Shown one piece after another: positions 25,954 through 35,399 of a stretch of DNA of 64,000 bases. The stretch comes from Vulcanimicrobiota bacterium (lineage in GTDB: Bacteria > Vulcanimicrobiota > Xenobia > Xenobiales > JADMJV01): NCBI GenBank assembly GCA_023447635.1, contig JAEXNA010000111.1, forward strand, positions 1 through 64,000. The letters run 5' to 3'. The notes below the pieces were generated by a model that was given only the letters and a program-made list of their open reading frames with translations, was not told where the DNA came from and did not search any database. Position numbers and translations under genes: made by a program. Numbering within the stretch: the first letter of the stretch is position 1; each line of letters starts with the position of its first letter.

Positions 25954-26406
25954 CTAATACCCTGCTGGGCCGATCCCTAGAGAGCGCATCAGCGCCTCGT
26001 CGATCTCTTGAAACTGCTTTTCGCTTTCGAGGGCTTCGTCGAGCGCTTTGTTCCATCGGCGGTCGGCTCGTTCGAAGCAGCGGCGACTCAATTCGAGAGA
26101 GGCCTCGTCCCCGCTTTCGGACCAGTGGAGCGTCTCGTCGATCCCTTCCAGGTAGGCGTCGAGGCAGTCGGCCACCGCATTGTAGTAGCCCGACGACATC
26201 TGATAGGTCTCTTCGGCGAGATTCTCGGGAAGCGACTGCTCGAGAAGCCCTTCGAACTTCTCGGCCAGATTCAAGTAGCGGCGTCGAAATTCGGCCTCGT
26301 TGATATCGCGGCAGCGATAAAGAAGCACATTGTCCTTATGCCACTGCGATAGTCCGGGATGAGGGCCAGCTTCGACCATTTTTGCTCGATAGGACTCGAG
26401 ATCCAT
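25954..26406 (-). CDS. Y2: small acidic helical protein
   Basis: 150 residues, acidic, helical. It lies 53 bases upstream of Y1 on the same strand, so both probably form an operon. It resembles Y1 and Y3 in layout: a helix rich in Arg/Glu, a YNAVADCLDAYLEGIDE segment, then a Glu/Arg-rich pair of helices ending in ALDEALESEKQF. Similarity is weak by eye; homology to Y1 and Y3 is likely but not certain. Confidence 0.7.
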   Translation of the reverse strand: MDLESYRAKMVEAGPHPGLSQWHKDNVLLYRCRDINEAEFRRRYLNLAEKFEGLLEQSLPENLAEETYQMSSGYYNAVADCLDAYLEGIDETLHWSESGDEASLELSRRCFERADRRWNKALDEALESEKQFQEIDEALMRSLGIGPAGY

Positions 26407-26423
26407 AAAAAGAGGTTCCGAGG

Positions 26424-26450
26424 TAAAGGCACATTCCCTTCGGCCGATGT
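26424..26450 (+). promoter_or_regulatory. Second sigma-28-like promoter
   Basis: TAAAGGCA, 11 bases, GCCGATGT. Five of the first eight and six of the last eight positions fit the FliA consensus, with exact spacing. It points toward the NlpC/P60 gene starting at 26669, leaving a ~210-base leader. Confidence 0.45.
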
Positions 26451-26668
26451 ATTTTGAGAGTAGGCCCTACTTTGGGATGCCCGCCCCGCTTGGCTCCAGT
26501 GCTGGAGCGGTTCCCGCCATTAGGCGACCCCTGGCCCGTCCGGGAAGGTACCGGATAAATTTTCCGAGCGACGAGGATATCGGGAGTTCCAGAAGAAGGC
26601 CTTGAGACGTTATTGAGAATATTATTCAACTTCGCCGCTTGGGCGGAGAGTTTTTTGTGAGGACCTTG

Positions 26669-27415
26669 ATGAATTGTAAGAATCTCTTTTTGGGTTTTGT
26701 GATGTGCGCAGCTCTATTCTCAAACGCCGCATTTGCTGAAACCGTATACTCCGTCAGAGAGGGCGACACGCTGGAGGGGATCGCAAGAACCCACCAGACG
26801 ACGGCCGCCAAGATTCAAGAACTGAATCCCCACCTGGCCAAGAAGGGGTTCGCCCCCGGTCTGGTGCTGCTTCTGCCGGATAATCTCGCTGCCGAGATCG
26901 CTCGCCAGCAGGGTCGGGTGACCGACCCCGTGGTCGTTGCAGGCGTTCTGCACGACCCCCCCATGGCTTCGGAAGTCCCTGTTACGGCAGGTCAGAAAGC
27001 CAAATTCGAGGATCTCCGGCGCCGCCAGAGCATGTCCTCGCGCCGAGGTATGATGGTTCGGGACCTGTCCCACACCGCTAAGAGCTACATCGGCACCCCC
27101 TATGCGATGGGCGGCACCAGCCGTAGCGCCATCGACTGCTCGGGCTTCACCATGAAAGTGTTCGCTTCTCACGGCATCGCTCTTCCGCGAACCGCCGACG
27201 TGCAGTACAATGTAGGCAAGAAGGTGCCTCGTGGTCAGGAAATGCCTGGCGACCTGGTGTTCTTCGAGACCTACCTTCCCGGTCCGTCTCACGTGGGGAT
27301 CTATCTGGGTAACGGCCAGTTCATCCACGCGAGCTCGTCTCGAGGGGTAACTATCACTCCATTGAACGGCTCTTATTTCGGACCGCGGTATCTAGGAGCC
27401 AAAAGGGTCTTTTAG
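26669..27415 (+). CDS. LysM-NlpC/P60 cell-wall endopeptidase
   Basis: Secreted peptidoglycan hydrolase that cuts stem peptides. 248 residues from ATG 26669, which follows GTGAGG. Signal peptide to about residue 22 (ends AAFAE). LysM domain (about 24-70; YSVREGDTLEGIARTH). NlpC/P60 domain from about 125: catalytic Cys in AIDCSGF, His in GPSHVGIYLG and the polar third residue His in FIHASS. A sigma-28-like promoter upstream hints at co-expression with flagella. The next gene starts right after its stop. Confidence 0.92.
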   Translation: MNCKNLFLGFVMCAALFSNAAFAETVYSVREGDTLEGIARTHQTTAAKIQELNPHLAKKGFAPGLVLLLPDNLAAEIARQQGRVTDPVVVAGVLHDPPMASEVPVTAGQKAKFEDLRRRQSMSSRRGMMVRDLSHTAKSYIGTPYAMGGTSRSAIDCSGFTMKVFASHGIALPRTADVQYNVGKKVPRGQEMPGDLVFFETYLPGPSHVGIYLGNGQFIHASSSRGVTITPLNGSYFGPRYLGAKRVF

Positions 27416-27823
27416 TTGACTGAACTTAAAAGCTCGGTGTCTCCGGCTCGCGAGGATCGCCTGATGGCGGCCCTCGCTTATCCATTTTGGTTCGCCGTCT
27501 TTCCCCTGGTTTATGTGGCTCCGGATAAGCGGAAGGATCCGTTTCTTCGCTTCCACGCCTACCAGGGCGCGGCCTTGGGAATCTTCGGCATCGTCGGCCT
27601 CTCTTTGATGCGGGCGGTGCTGGGATTCTTTTTTCGTTGGTTGATCATCTTTGATGTGCTCCTGTATCCTCTGCTTCGCTTCGGCGAGTGGGCGGTCTTC
27701 GGCCTGATGGCTTACGGTGCGTTGATGGCTTGGACCGGTCGCAAGGCCACCATTCCTTATCTCAGTTCTGCCGTTCACGGGCTTTTTGCCGAAGAGCAAG
27801 AAAAAGATGCTCCAGCCGATTGA
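27416..27823 (+). CDS. Small membrane protein, DUF4870/Tic20-like
   Basis: 135 residues with three or four membrane helices. The segment DPFLRFHAYQGAALGIFGIV resembles the FHxxQG signature of the DUF4870/Tic20-like family of unknown function. TTG start directly after the stop of the preceding gene, so co-translated. The acidic tail (EEQEKDAPAD) is cytosolic or periplasmic, unknown. Confidence 0.72.
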   Translation: MTELKSSVSPAREDRLMAALAYPFWFAVFPLVYVAPDKRKDPFLRFHAYQGAALGIFGIVGLSLMRAVLGFFFRWLIIFDVLLYPLLRFGEWAVFGLMAYGALMAWTGRKATIPYLSSAVHGLFAEEQEKDAPAD

Positions 27824-27848
27824 CGGCATTCAGGCCTTGTGTTATCTT
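27820..27848 (+). promoter_or_regulatory. Promoter of tRNA-Leu(CAG)
   Basis: TTGACG (27820-27825), 17-base spacer, TATCTT (27843-27848); the tRNA begins 15 bases later. A strong housekeeping match. Confidence 0.8.
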
Positions 27849-27862
27849 CAGGCCTGCCCCAC

Positions 27863-27949
27863 GCGGACGTGGCGGAATTGGTAGACGCGCAAGATTCAGG
27901 TTCTTGTGAGCGCAAGCTTGTGGAGGTTCGAGTCCTCTCGTCCGCACCA
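27863..27949 (+). tRNA. tRNA-Leu (anticodon CAG)
   Basis: Full cloverleaf with acceptor GCGGACG/CGTCCGC, D-loop GGTAGACGC, anticodon stem CAAGA/TCTTG with loop TTCAGGT (anticodon CAG), a long variable arm, TTCGAGT in the T-loop and encoded CCA. Confidence 0.97.
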
Positions 27950-27981
27950 AAAAAGCCCTCTGAATTTCAGAGGGCTTTTTC
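27950..27981 (+). terminator. Terminator after tRNA-Leu
   Basis: A-run, GCCCTCTGAA (27955-27964) with TTCAGAGGGC (27966-27975), then TTTTTC. A very compact loop. Confidence 0.88.
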
Positions 27982-28125
27982 TTTCCCCCGGGGCCCTGGT
28001 TCGTTAGTCTCCTTCGCTCGCTGTAACAAACTGTTCACACCAGGGCGGCCATATTTTGGCCCCGCGACCAGCGGGCTTAGTTACCTTGAAGGCAAGACAG
28101 ACAGACCTTCAGGAGTGTGACCGCT

Positions 28126-28743
28126 ATGAATCCCAAGTATTCCGCCCGCCTCGTCCCCGAACTCGAAGTCGGCCTGCGCGACTCCGGGCTTCTGACCTCT
28201 CTGGTGACCCTGGACTCGCCCCGCTTTTCCGCCTATCTCAAGAAGCCGGCGAACTTGCTGCACGACGGTTGGACCTTCGTCGAGGGGCAGGGGGAAGGGG
28301 CGTTCTATCGCCTGGGGGCCGAGGACGGCGCTCGCCAGGAGTTGACCATCTGTCGGGCCACTCGTCAGGCCGTGTTGACCACCTATCAGCCTCGCCTCGG
28401 GCGCCAGCAGCGCATGGTCTACAGTTTGCTGGGTAAGGACGTCCTGGAGAACGTCGTAGAGCACGACCTGGGAAGCTACACGACGCAGCACGCGTTCCTC
28501 TTCCTGACCCGCCGCGAAGGACGTCTGAGCCGCCTGGCTTCCTCTCTACCGGGGATCCGGAGAAAGGGGGGAGCCTGCCGGACTCTCCCGAAGGGCCCGT
28601 CCTTATCATTCGGACGCGAGAAAAGGGAGAATGCACATGGCGGCAGACGCGGATATCGGACTCTACGGCCTGGCCGTGATGGGCCAGAACCTGGTCCTGA
28701 ACATGAACGACCACGGTTTCAAGGTCGCGGTCAGCAACCGTAG
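28126..28743 (+). CDS. Unrecognised protein; 3' end may be frameshifted
   Basis: ATG 28126 has AGGAGT about 11 bases upstream. The first ~140 residues look like a folded protein (YSARLVPELEVGLRDSGLL; LTICRATRQAVLTTYQPRLG) but match nothing I know. The last ~55 residues are Arg/Gly/Pro-rich and overlap gnd by over 100 bases, which looks like out-of-frame translation. A G6 run near 28566 is a plausible frameshift point. The true end may lie before gnd. Confidence 0.5.
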   Translation: MNPKYSARLVPELEVGLRDSGLLTSLVTLDSPRFSAYLKKPANLLHDGWTFVEGQGEGAFYRLGAEDGARQELTICRATRQAVLTTYQPRLGRQQRMVYSLLGKDVLENVVEHDLGSYTTQHAFLFLTRREGRLSRLASSLPGIRRKGGACRTLPKGPSLSFGREKRENAHGGRRGYRTLRPGRDGPEPGPEHERPRFQGRGQQP

Positions 28744-30091
28744 CAGTGAGAAAGTCGACCTGTTCCTCGAGAACGAGGCCAAGGGGACGAACATTGTCGG
28801 GTTCCACGACCTGGCCGACCTTTGCGCTTCGCTCAAGCGACCTCGCAAGGTCATGCTGCTAGTGATGGCGGGAGCTCCGGTCGATTCGACCATCGAGCAA
28901 CTGCTGCCGCATCTCGAAGAGGGCGATATCATTATCGACGGCGGAAACTCGAACTACGTCGACACCAATCGCCGCTACAAAGAGCTCAAGGCCAAAGGGA
29001 TCCGTTTTGTGGGCTGCGGCGTCTCTGGCGGCGAAGAGGGCGCCCGACGCGGCCCCTCGCTGATGCCCGGCGGCGATCCCGAAGCGTGGCCTCACATCAA
29101 GGATATCTTCCAGGCCGTGGCTGCTAAGACCAAGGACGGCGAGGCCTGCTGCGACTGGGTGGGTGAAGAGGGCGCCGGGCATTTCGTCAAGATGGTCCAC
29201 AACGGGATCGAGTACGGCGACATGCAGCTGCTCTGCGAAGGCTACGACCTGCTGACCCACGGTCTCGGAATGAGCGCCGACGAGATCGCCGAGACGTTCG
29301 AGAAATGGAACTCGGGCGTGATGGATTCGTATCTCGTCGAGATCACCCGCAACATCCTCAGGTACAAGGATGAAGACGGAGCCCCTATGGTCGAGAAGAT
29401 CCGCGACACCGCCGGCCAGAAGGGGACCGGCAAGTGGACCGCTGTCTCGGCTCTGGATCAGGGGATCCCCCTGACCCTGATCGGGGAGGCTGTCTTCTCG
29501 CGCTTCCTGTCCTCTCTCAAAGAAGAGCGAGTCGAGGCCTCGAAGAAGCTGGGTGGCGGGGTGGATAAGTTCCCGGTCGAGCGCGCCGCCTTCGTCGACG
29601 CTCTCGAGCAGGCGCTCTACGCCGCGAAGATCATCTCTTACACCCAGGGCTACATGCTTTTCCGGGCTGCGGCCAAGAACTTTGGCTGGAACCTGAACTA
29701 CGGCGGTATTGCGCTGATGTGGCGCGAAGGCTGCATTATCCGGTCCCGCTTCCTGGGCGACATCAAGGCGGCCTTCGAGAAGGAGCCGGAGCTGGAGAAC
29801 CTGCTTTTTGCTCCCTTCTTCAAGGACGCCATCGCCAAGGCGCTACCCGGCTGGCGTACCGTGGTCGCCGAGGCGGCTCGGGGCGGGGTGGCAATCCCCG
29901 CTCTCTCCTCGGCGCTGGCCTTCTATGACGGCTACCGCCGCGAGACCCTGCCGGCCAACCTACTGCAAGCTCAGCGCGACTACTTCGGGGCGCATACCTA
30001 CGAGCGACTCGACCGCGACAAGGGCAAGTTCTTCCACACCGACTGGACCGGTGAGGGCGGACGCGTCACCTCGGGCGCCTATAACGCCTAG
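28637..30091 (+). CDS. gnd: 6-phosphogluconate dehydrogenase, decarboxylating
   Basis: Third enzyme of the oxidative pentose phosphate pathway: 6-phosphogluconate + NADP to ribulose 5-phosphate + CO2 + NADPH. 484 residues, the long form. N-terminal Rossmann motif GLAVMGQNLVLNMNDHG; the substrate-binding segment CGVSGGEEGARRGPSLMPGG; the catalytic Lys in GHFVKMVHNGIEYGDMQ. GGGAGA precedes ATG 28637 (ATG 28631 also possible). Its TAG stop lies inside the CTAG duplicated by the inserted element downstream. Confidence 0.97.
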   Translation: MAADADIGLYGLAVMGQNLVLNMNDHGFKVAVSNRSSEKVDLFLENEAKGTNIVGFHDLADLCASLKRPRKVMLLVMAGAPVDSTIEQLLPHLEEGDIIIDGGNSNYVDTNRRYKELKAKGIRFVGCGVSGGEEGARRGPSLMPGGDPEAWPHIKDIFQAVAAKTKDGEACCDWVGEEGAGHFVKMVHNGIEYGDMQLLCEGYDLLTHGLGMSADEIAETFEKWNSGVMDSYLVEITRNILRYKDEDGAPMVEKIRDTAGQKGTGKWTAVSALDQGIPLTLIGEAVFSRFLSSLKEERVEASKKLGGGVDKFPVERAAFVDALEQALYAAKIISYTQGYMLFRAAAKNFGWNLNYGGIALMWREGCIIRSRFLGDIKAAFEKEPELENLLFAPFFKDAIAKALPGWRTVVAEAARGGVAIPALSSALAFYDGYRRETLPANLLQAQRDYFGAHTYERLDRDKGKFFHTDWTGEGGRVTSGAYNA

Positions 30092-30248
30092 GGCTCTGTC
30101 AAGCTTAAATTTAGGGATAATGATGGGGAGGCGCGATTCTGAGGAAGTTATTCTGAAGGCGCATACCGAGCTGTACGTAACTGAAGAATAACAATGTCAG
30201 AATCGATGGATCTCCGTCAGGATCCCTGAATTTAAGTTTGACGGAGCA
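30092..30248 (+). mobile_element. MITE-like element, 157 bp, with terminal inverted repeats
   Basis: Arms 30093-30118 and 30222-30247 are inverted copies over 26 bases with three mismatches. The element is flanked by CTAG (or CTAGG) at 30088-30092 and 30249-30253, a likely target duplication. It carries no transposase. Each CTAG copy supplies the TAG stop of one of the two convergent flanking genes. Confidence 0.8.
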
Positions 30249-30728
30249 CTAGGTTATGCGGAAGCTCGGCGAGACGGAGAGCAGGAAGCTCTCTGCTTCT
30301 CTCCGGGCCGCCTCGGGTCCGCTCAGGCGGAAGGTCAGAGGCGGGACGGTGGCCGTGATGGCGGCCTCTTCCAGAAGGGAATCGTCTTCGACCAGGGCCT
30401 GGCAGCGATTCTCCTCCTGGGGCTCCCCCTCGGCAGCGAAAAACGAGATCACGAGAAGCGGCTGCTCCCTTTGCGGGGTCAGCCGCTTCGTTGCTTCCAG
30501 GCCGGCGGCGCTGCCCACCAGGGCGACCCTGAGTGGGGTTTCGGGAGGATCCAGCTGCTCCGGGCTTTGGCGAGCCGAAAGGCCCAGAAACAACGCCCCG
30601 CTGAGCGCGGTTTGAGGGTCCGGGTCGTAAAGGCCCAGGGGAGGGTGGTCGGCCAGGCAGCAGGCTCGACCCAGGGTAAGAGTGGTTGAAGTGGCCCCGA
30701 ACAGGGCGCAATGAGGAAGAATCGGCAT
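30249..30728 (-). CDS. Unrecognised 159-residue protein
   Basis: No family recognised. Sequence has alternating hydrophobic and charged stretches (PLLVISFFAAEGEPQEENRC) and Pro-rich parts; no signal or membrane helix. A competing leftward frame (30232-30711) is very Gly/Arg/Pro-rich and looks non-coding. It is convergent with gnd; its TAG stop is in the CTAG copy next to the MITE-like element. It diverges from korA. Confidence 0.6.
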   Translation of the reverse strand: MPILPHCALFGATSTTLTLGRACCLADHPPLGLYDPDPQTALSGALFLGLSARQSPEQLDPPETPLRVALVGSAAGLEATKRLTPQREQPLLVISFFAAEGEPQEENRCQALVEDDSLLEEAAITATVPPLTFRLSGPEAARREAESFLLSVSPSFRIT

Positions 30729-30822
30729 GATCTTAGGCTATTCTTTCCCAATCACCAGGAGTTTTTCTTGCCTAAAGAGGATTATGCTGCCAACGTTTAG
30801 CGACAAGAAGAGGTAGTAGGGT

Positions 30823-32685
30823 ATGAGCGCAGCGGCCGAGCCCGTTCATTTTGAGGAACTTAGTTCCGTCGTAGTCAGGTTCTCCGGCGACTCCGGAGAC
30901 GGAATGCAGTTGACGGGAACCCAGTTCACCAACGCTTCGGCGATCGCGGGGAACGACATCTCCACCTTCCCCGACTTTCCCGCAGAGATCCGCGCCCCAG
31001 CCGGAACTCTGGCCGGAGTCTCGGGCTTCCAGGTGAATCTGTCCTCGCACGAGGTGTTTACCCCGGGCGACACGACCGACGTCCTGGTGGCCATGAACCC
31101 GGCGGCGCTGGCGGCCAATCTCGATGACCTCAAGGATGACTGTATCCTGATCATCAACTCCGACGCTTTCACCAAGCCGAACCTGAAAAAGGCGGGCTTT
31201 GCGGAAAATCCGCTGGAGAACGGAAGCCTGGAGAAGTTCCGACTGTTCTCGATCGGGCTGACCACGCTCAACCGTCTCGCTCTTGAGGGGATCGAGGGGC
31301 TGACTCAAAAGGACATCGACCGCACCAAGAACTTCTTCGCTCTGGGTCTGGTCTGCTGGATGTACGACCGCCCCGAGCAGCCCACCCTGGACTGGATCAA
31401 CGCCAAGTTTGGTCGTAAGCCGGTTCTGGTCGAGGCCAACACCAAGGCGTTCCACGCCGGGCTACATTACGGCGAGACCACCGAGACGTTCCAGTTGCGC
31501 TACCGCATTGCTGCGGCGGTCCAGGAGCCCGGGATCTATCGCAAGATGACGGGCAACGAGGCGCTGGCGCTGGGTCTGGTCACGGCCGCGAAACTCGCCG
31601 GCAAGCCGCTGTTCTATGGCACCTACCCGATCACGCCGGCTTCCGACATCTTGCATACTCTGGCCGGTCTCAAGCATTTCGACGTGCGCACCTTCCAGGC
31701 CGAGGACGAGATTGCGGCGATGGGCGCCACCGTGGGGGCCGCTTTCGGCGGCGCTTTCGCGGTGACGGCCTCGAGCGGACCTGGAATCGCCTTGAAGAGC
31801 GAGGCGCTGAACCTTGGTCTGGTGCTCGAACTTCCGATGGTGCTGATCGATGTGCAGCGCGGCGGGCCTAGCACGGGGCTGCCGACCAAGACCGAGCAGT
31901 CCGACTTGCTCATGGCGCTGTACGGGCGTAACGGCGAAGCGCCGCTTCCGGTGCTGGCTGCCTGCACTCCGTCGGACTGCTTTGACCTGGCCGTCGAGGC
32001 GTTCCGTTTCGCGGTGCGCGCTTCCACTCCGGTCATCTTGCTCTCTGACGGCTACCTGGGCAACTCTTCCGAGCCGTGGCGCGTCCCCGACCCTGACCAG
32101 ATGGCGCCTATCGAGGTCAAGCATCCGGTCAAGGAAGAGGGCGTAGAGTTCCTACCGTTCGCTCGCGATCCCGAAACGATGGGCCGTCCCTGGGCGCTGC
32201 CCGGTACGCCCGGACTGGAGCACCGCGTGGGCGGTTTGGCCAAGGCGCCGCTGACCGGCAACGTCTCTTATAAGCCAGAGCATCACGCGCAGATGGTGGC
32301 CGACCGTCAGGCCAAAGTGGATAAGTTGGCGGACATCATTCCGCCTCAGGAAGTCTACGGGGACGAATCGGGCGAGCTTCTCGTCGTGGGCTGGGGTAGC
32401 ACTTACGGTGCGATCCGGGCCGCCGTCGGAAGAGCCCGGGCTGAAGGGCTCTCGGTCTCTTCCACTCACCTGCGCTACATCATGCCGCTGCCCGCCAACT
32501 TCGAGGAGGTGCTGTCGCGTTACGACCGCGTAATTATCCCCGAGATGAACGGTGGTCAGCTTTCCATGTACTTGCGTGGCAAGTTCGGCAAGCCGTTCGA
32601 GAGCCTGACCCAGGTCACCGGACGCCCCTTCAAAATCGACACCATCCATAAGGCCATTCGACAGGCCCTGGGTAAGGAGAGCTAG
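30823..32685 (+). CDS. korA: 2-oxoacid:ferredoxin oxidoreductase, fused gamma-alpha subunit (KorA type)
   Basis: Part of a thiamine-dependent enzyme that oxidises a 2-oxoacid, probably 2-oxoglutarate, to an acyl-CoA and reduced ferredoxin. 620 residues: gamma domain (about 1-200; FSGDSGDGMQLTG), then alpha domain (about 215-600) with GTYPITPASDILH. The two-gene form with fused gamma-alpha and separate beta is typical of KorAB. korB follows 8 bases after the stop. Confidence 0.92.
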   Translation: MSAAAEPVHFEELSSVVVRFSGDSGDGMQLTGTQFTNASAIAGNDISTFPDFPAEIRAPAGTLAGVSGFQVNLSSHEVFTPGDTTDVLVAMNPAALAANLDDLKDDCILIINSDAFTKPNLKKAGFAENPLENGSLEKFRLFSIGLTTLNRLALEGIEGLTQKDIDRTKNFFALGLVCWMYDRPEQPTLDWINAKFGRKPVLVEANTKAFHAGLHYGETTETFQLRYRIAAAVQEPGIYRKMTGNEALALGLVTAAKLAGKPLFYGTYPITPASDILHTLAGLKHFDVRTFQAEDEIAAMGATVGAAFGGAFAVTASSGPGIALKSEALNLGLVLELPMVLIDVQRGGPSTGLPTKTEQSDLLMALYGRNGEAPLPVLAACTPSDCFDLAVEAFRFAVRASTPVILLSDGYLGNSSEPWRVPDPDQMAPIEVKHPVKEEGVEFLPFARDPETMGRPWALPGTPGLEHRVGGLAKAPLTGNVSYKPEHHAQMVADRQAKVDKLADIIPPQEVYGDESGELLVVGWGSTYGAIRAAVGRARAEGLSVSSTHLRYIMPLPANFEEVLSRYDRVIIPEMNGGQLSMYLRGKFGKPFESLTQVTGRPFKIDTIHKAIRQALGKES

Positions 32686-32693
32686 AGAACGCT

Positions 32694-33744
<1,051 letters not shown>

Positions 33745-33758
<14 letters not shown>

Positions 33759-34419
33759 GGTTCGGCGCGGCGGGCGCCTGGCCCATTGCGCTGACCAGTT
33801 CGGCCGGTGGCTGGAGACTCGATTCGAGAAACTCGTCGAGCTTCTCCAGCCATCCCACGACGTCTTGACTGAGGCGGTCGCAAGCCAGGGAGAACACCAC
33901 GGCGGCGGCCGCTTCTTGATATTCCTCGGTGTCGATCAGCAGGCGTACGCGCGCCAGATGCGCTTCTTCGAAGCCGGGGTCGATGTCGATGGCGCTGTTG
34001 ATAGCGCGCAAGGCCAGTTCCGTCTTCTTGAGCCGCTGGTAGCAGAGCGCCAGGTCCATCCAGACTTCCAGCAGGCTGGAGTCGGTACGCAGCAGCTTCT
34101 GCAGCTGTACCACGGCCAGAGAGTCTTTGCCGGTGGCGCTGTACGCGCGGGCCAGATTGACCAGATGGCGCCAGTCGTCGGGATGGACTCGCTGCAGTTG
34201 ACGGTAAAAGTCAATCAGCTGTCGGGATTCGTCTGGTAGGGGGTAGAACTCGTAGACCTTGGCGTTCAGCTCGGCGTTGAACGGGTCGCCCGAAAGTCCG
34301 TCCCTGACGTTATGTAACTCTTGCTCGTCCAATCCCAGTCCTGTCGTGGCGCGGCTTTCGCTAAGCGATAAACCCTGTCCTGCGGTATGCCTTTTGGGCG
34401 GTAGCAGCGTTCCCGCCAT
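33745..34419 (-). CDS. TPR-repeat protein
   Basis: 224 residues. Tetratricopeptide repeats span about 65-170 (HLVNLARAYSATGKDSLAVVQLQKLL; DLALCYQRLKKTELALRAIN; AHLARVRLLIDTEEYQEAA). The N-terminal ~35 residues and last ~15 are disordered. No signal peptide, so a cytosolic scaffold; partner unknown. Convergent with korB. Confidence 0.8.
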
Positions 34420-34513
34420 GTCGGCAGGTCCCTCCTTGAAGTCGGAGTTCCCTTGCGAGAAAGCCGCCGGAACGGGCGCTTCGGGAGAGCAGAGAAAATT
34501 CTGTGAGAGGGCC

Positions 34514-34541
34514 TTGATCCCGCTAAAGGCTTGTGTTAGCT
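34514..34541 (+). promoter_or_regulatory. Promoter of tRNA-Lys
   Basis: TTGATC, 16-base spacer, TTAGCT; the tRNA begins 12 bases later. The spacer (AGGCTTGTG) resembles that of the tRNA-Leu promoter at 27820. Confidence 0.65.
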
Positions 34542-34552
34542 TACCTGGGCGC

Positions 34553-34628
<76 letters not shown>

Positions 34629-34632
34629 CGCC

Positions 34633-34664
34633 AGAGCCCTCGAGACATCGGGGGCTCTCTTTGT
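34633..34664 (+). terminator. Terminator after tRNA-Lys
   Basis: AGAGCCC (34633-34639) with GGGCTCT (34652-34658), then CTTTGT. Confidence 0.7.
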
Positions 34665-34799
34665 ATGTCTCGTGGGCGAGGGGCGGGCTATCGGTCGCAT
34701 AGACCTGTAGGGTAAAAAAGTACTGCTCCTGGTGTCTGAGATTTCCCAGATTGGGAAGAAGACTCATGCGTTACTTTTAGCCGAGGCTTTGGGGAGTCC

Positions 34800-35399
34800 A
34801 TGGGGAAAAAATCGGCTTTGACCTTGAGTAAGGTCGAAGACACTTACCAGATCGCGCATCGAGGCTACCCGCGGGGCGGCCTGCTGCGATTTCACGCCGC
34901 GCTTGGCATCGGCGCCGTCTTGATGTGCGTTCCGCTCACGGTCGAGATCCACACTTCGGCAGCTCAGGCCTACTTCGCCTCGACAGCGATCCTGATCGCC
35001 TACGCTGTCCTTGGCTATCTGGTCCACATTCCGTTTTGCGCGCTGGGTGGGCGGCTGAGTTTTTGCCCCAAGGACGAGAACATCACCTACTCCCGGAGCA
35101 TGCTGGGGACGGACACCCAGGCTCTGCGAGAGATCCCCTGGGAGGGGACTCTGGAGGCCGAAGTCGAGGAAGTCGGGCTGAAGGTCCCAGGCCTTCCGTT
35201 GTGTTTCTACAGGGTCAAGGTCATCACGGACTTCATGACCTATCACGTGGCGACTTTTGGTCCGGGTCTGAAGTCGACGGCCGAAGATATGGCCAAGGCC
35301 GTCAAGCAGGCGCGCTACGGTCGTCCCAAGCGGGGGGTCGACATCGAGGCCCTTACGGCAAGCGCGAGTTCTTCCGGACGAAATCGAGCAATCCCTTAA
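34800..35399 (+). CDS. Unrecognised membrane protein
   Basis: 199 residues. Two membrane helices close together (about 28-45 and 52-73) after a basic N-terminus, then a soluble domain with PH-like alternation (ITYSRSMLGTDTQALREIPW; FYRVKVITDFMTYHVATF). Layout resembles bacterial PH-domain membrane proteins, but I cannot confirm it. ATG 34800. Its 3' end overlaps the convergent peptidase gene by 47 bases. Confidence 0.65.
   Translation: MGKKSALTLSKVEDTYQIAHRGYPRGGLLRFHAALGIGAVLMCVPLTVEIHTSAAQAYFASTAILIAYAVLGYLVHIPFCALGGRLSFCPKDENITYSRSMLGTDTQALREIPWEGTLEAEVEEVGLKVPGLPLCFYRVKVITDFMTYHVATFGPGLKSTAEDMAKAVKQARYGRPKRGVDIEALTASASSSGRNRAIP

Noticed and set aside
28023..28038. GTAAC/GTTCAC pair 10 bases apart before the gene at 28126
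   Set aside because: Only the second half-site matches well and no good -10 is positioned; kept as too weak.
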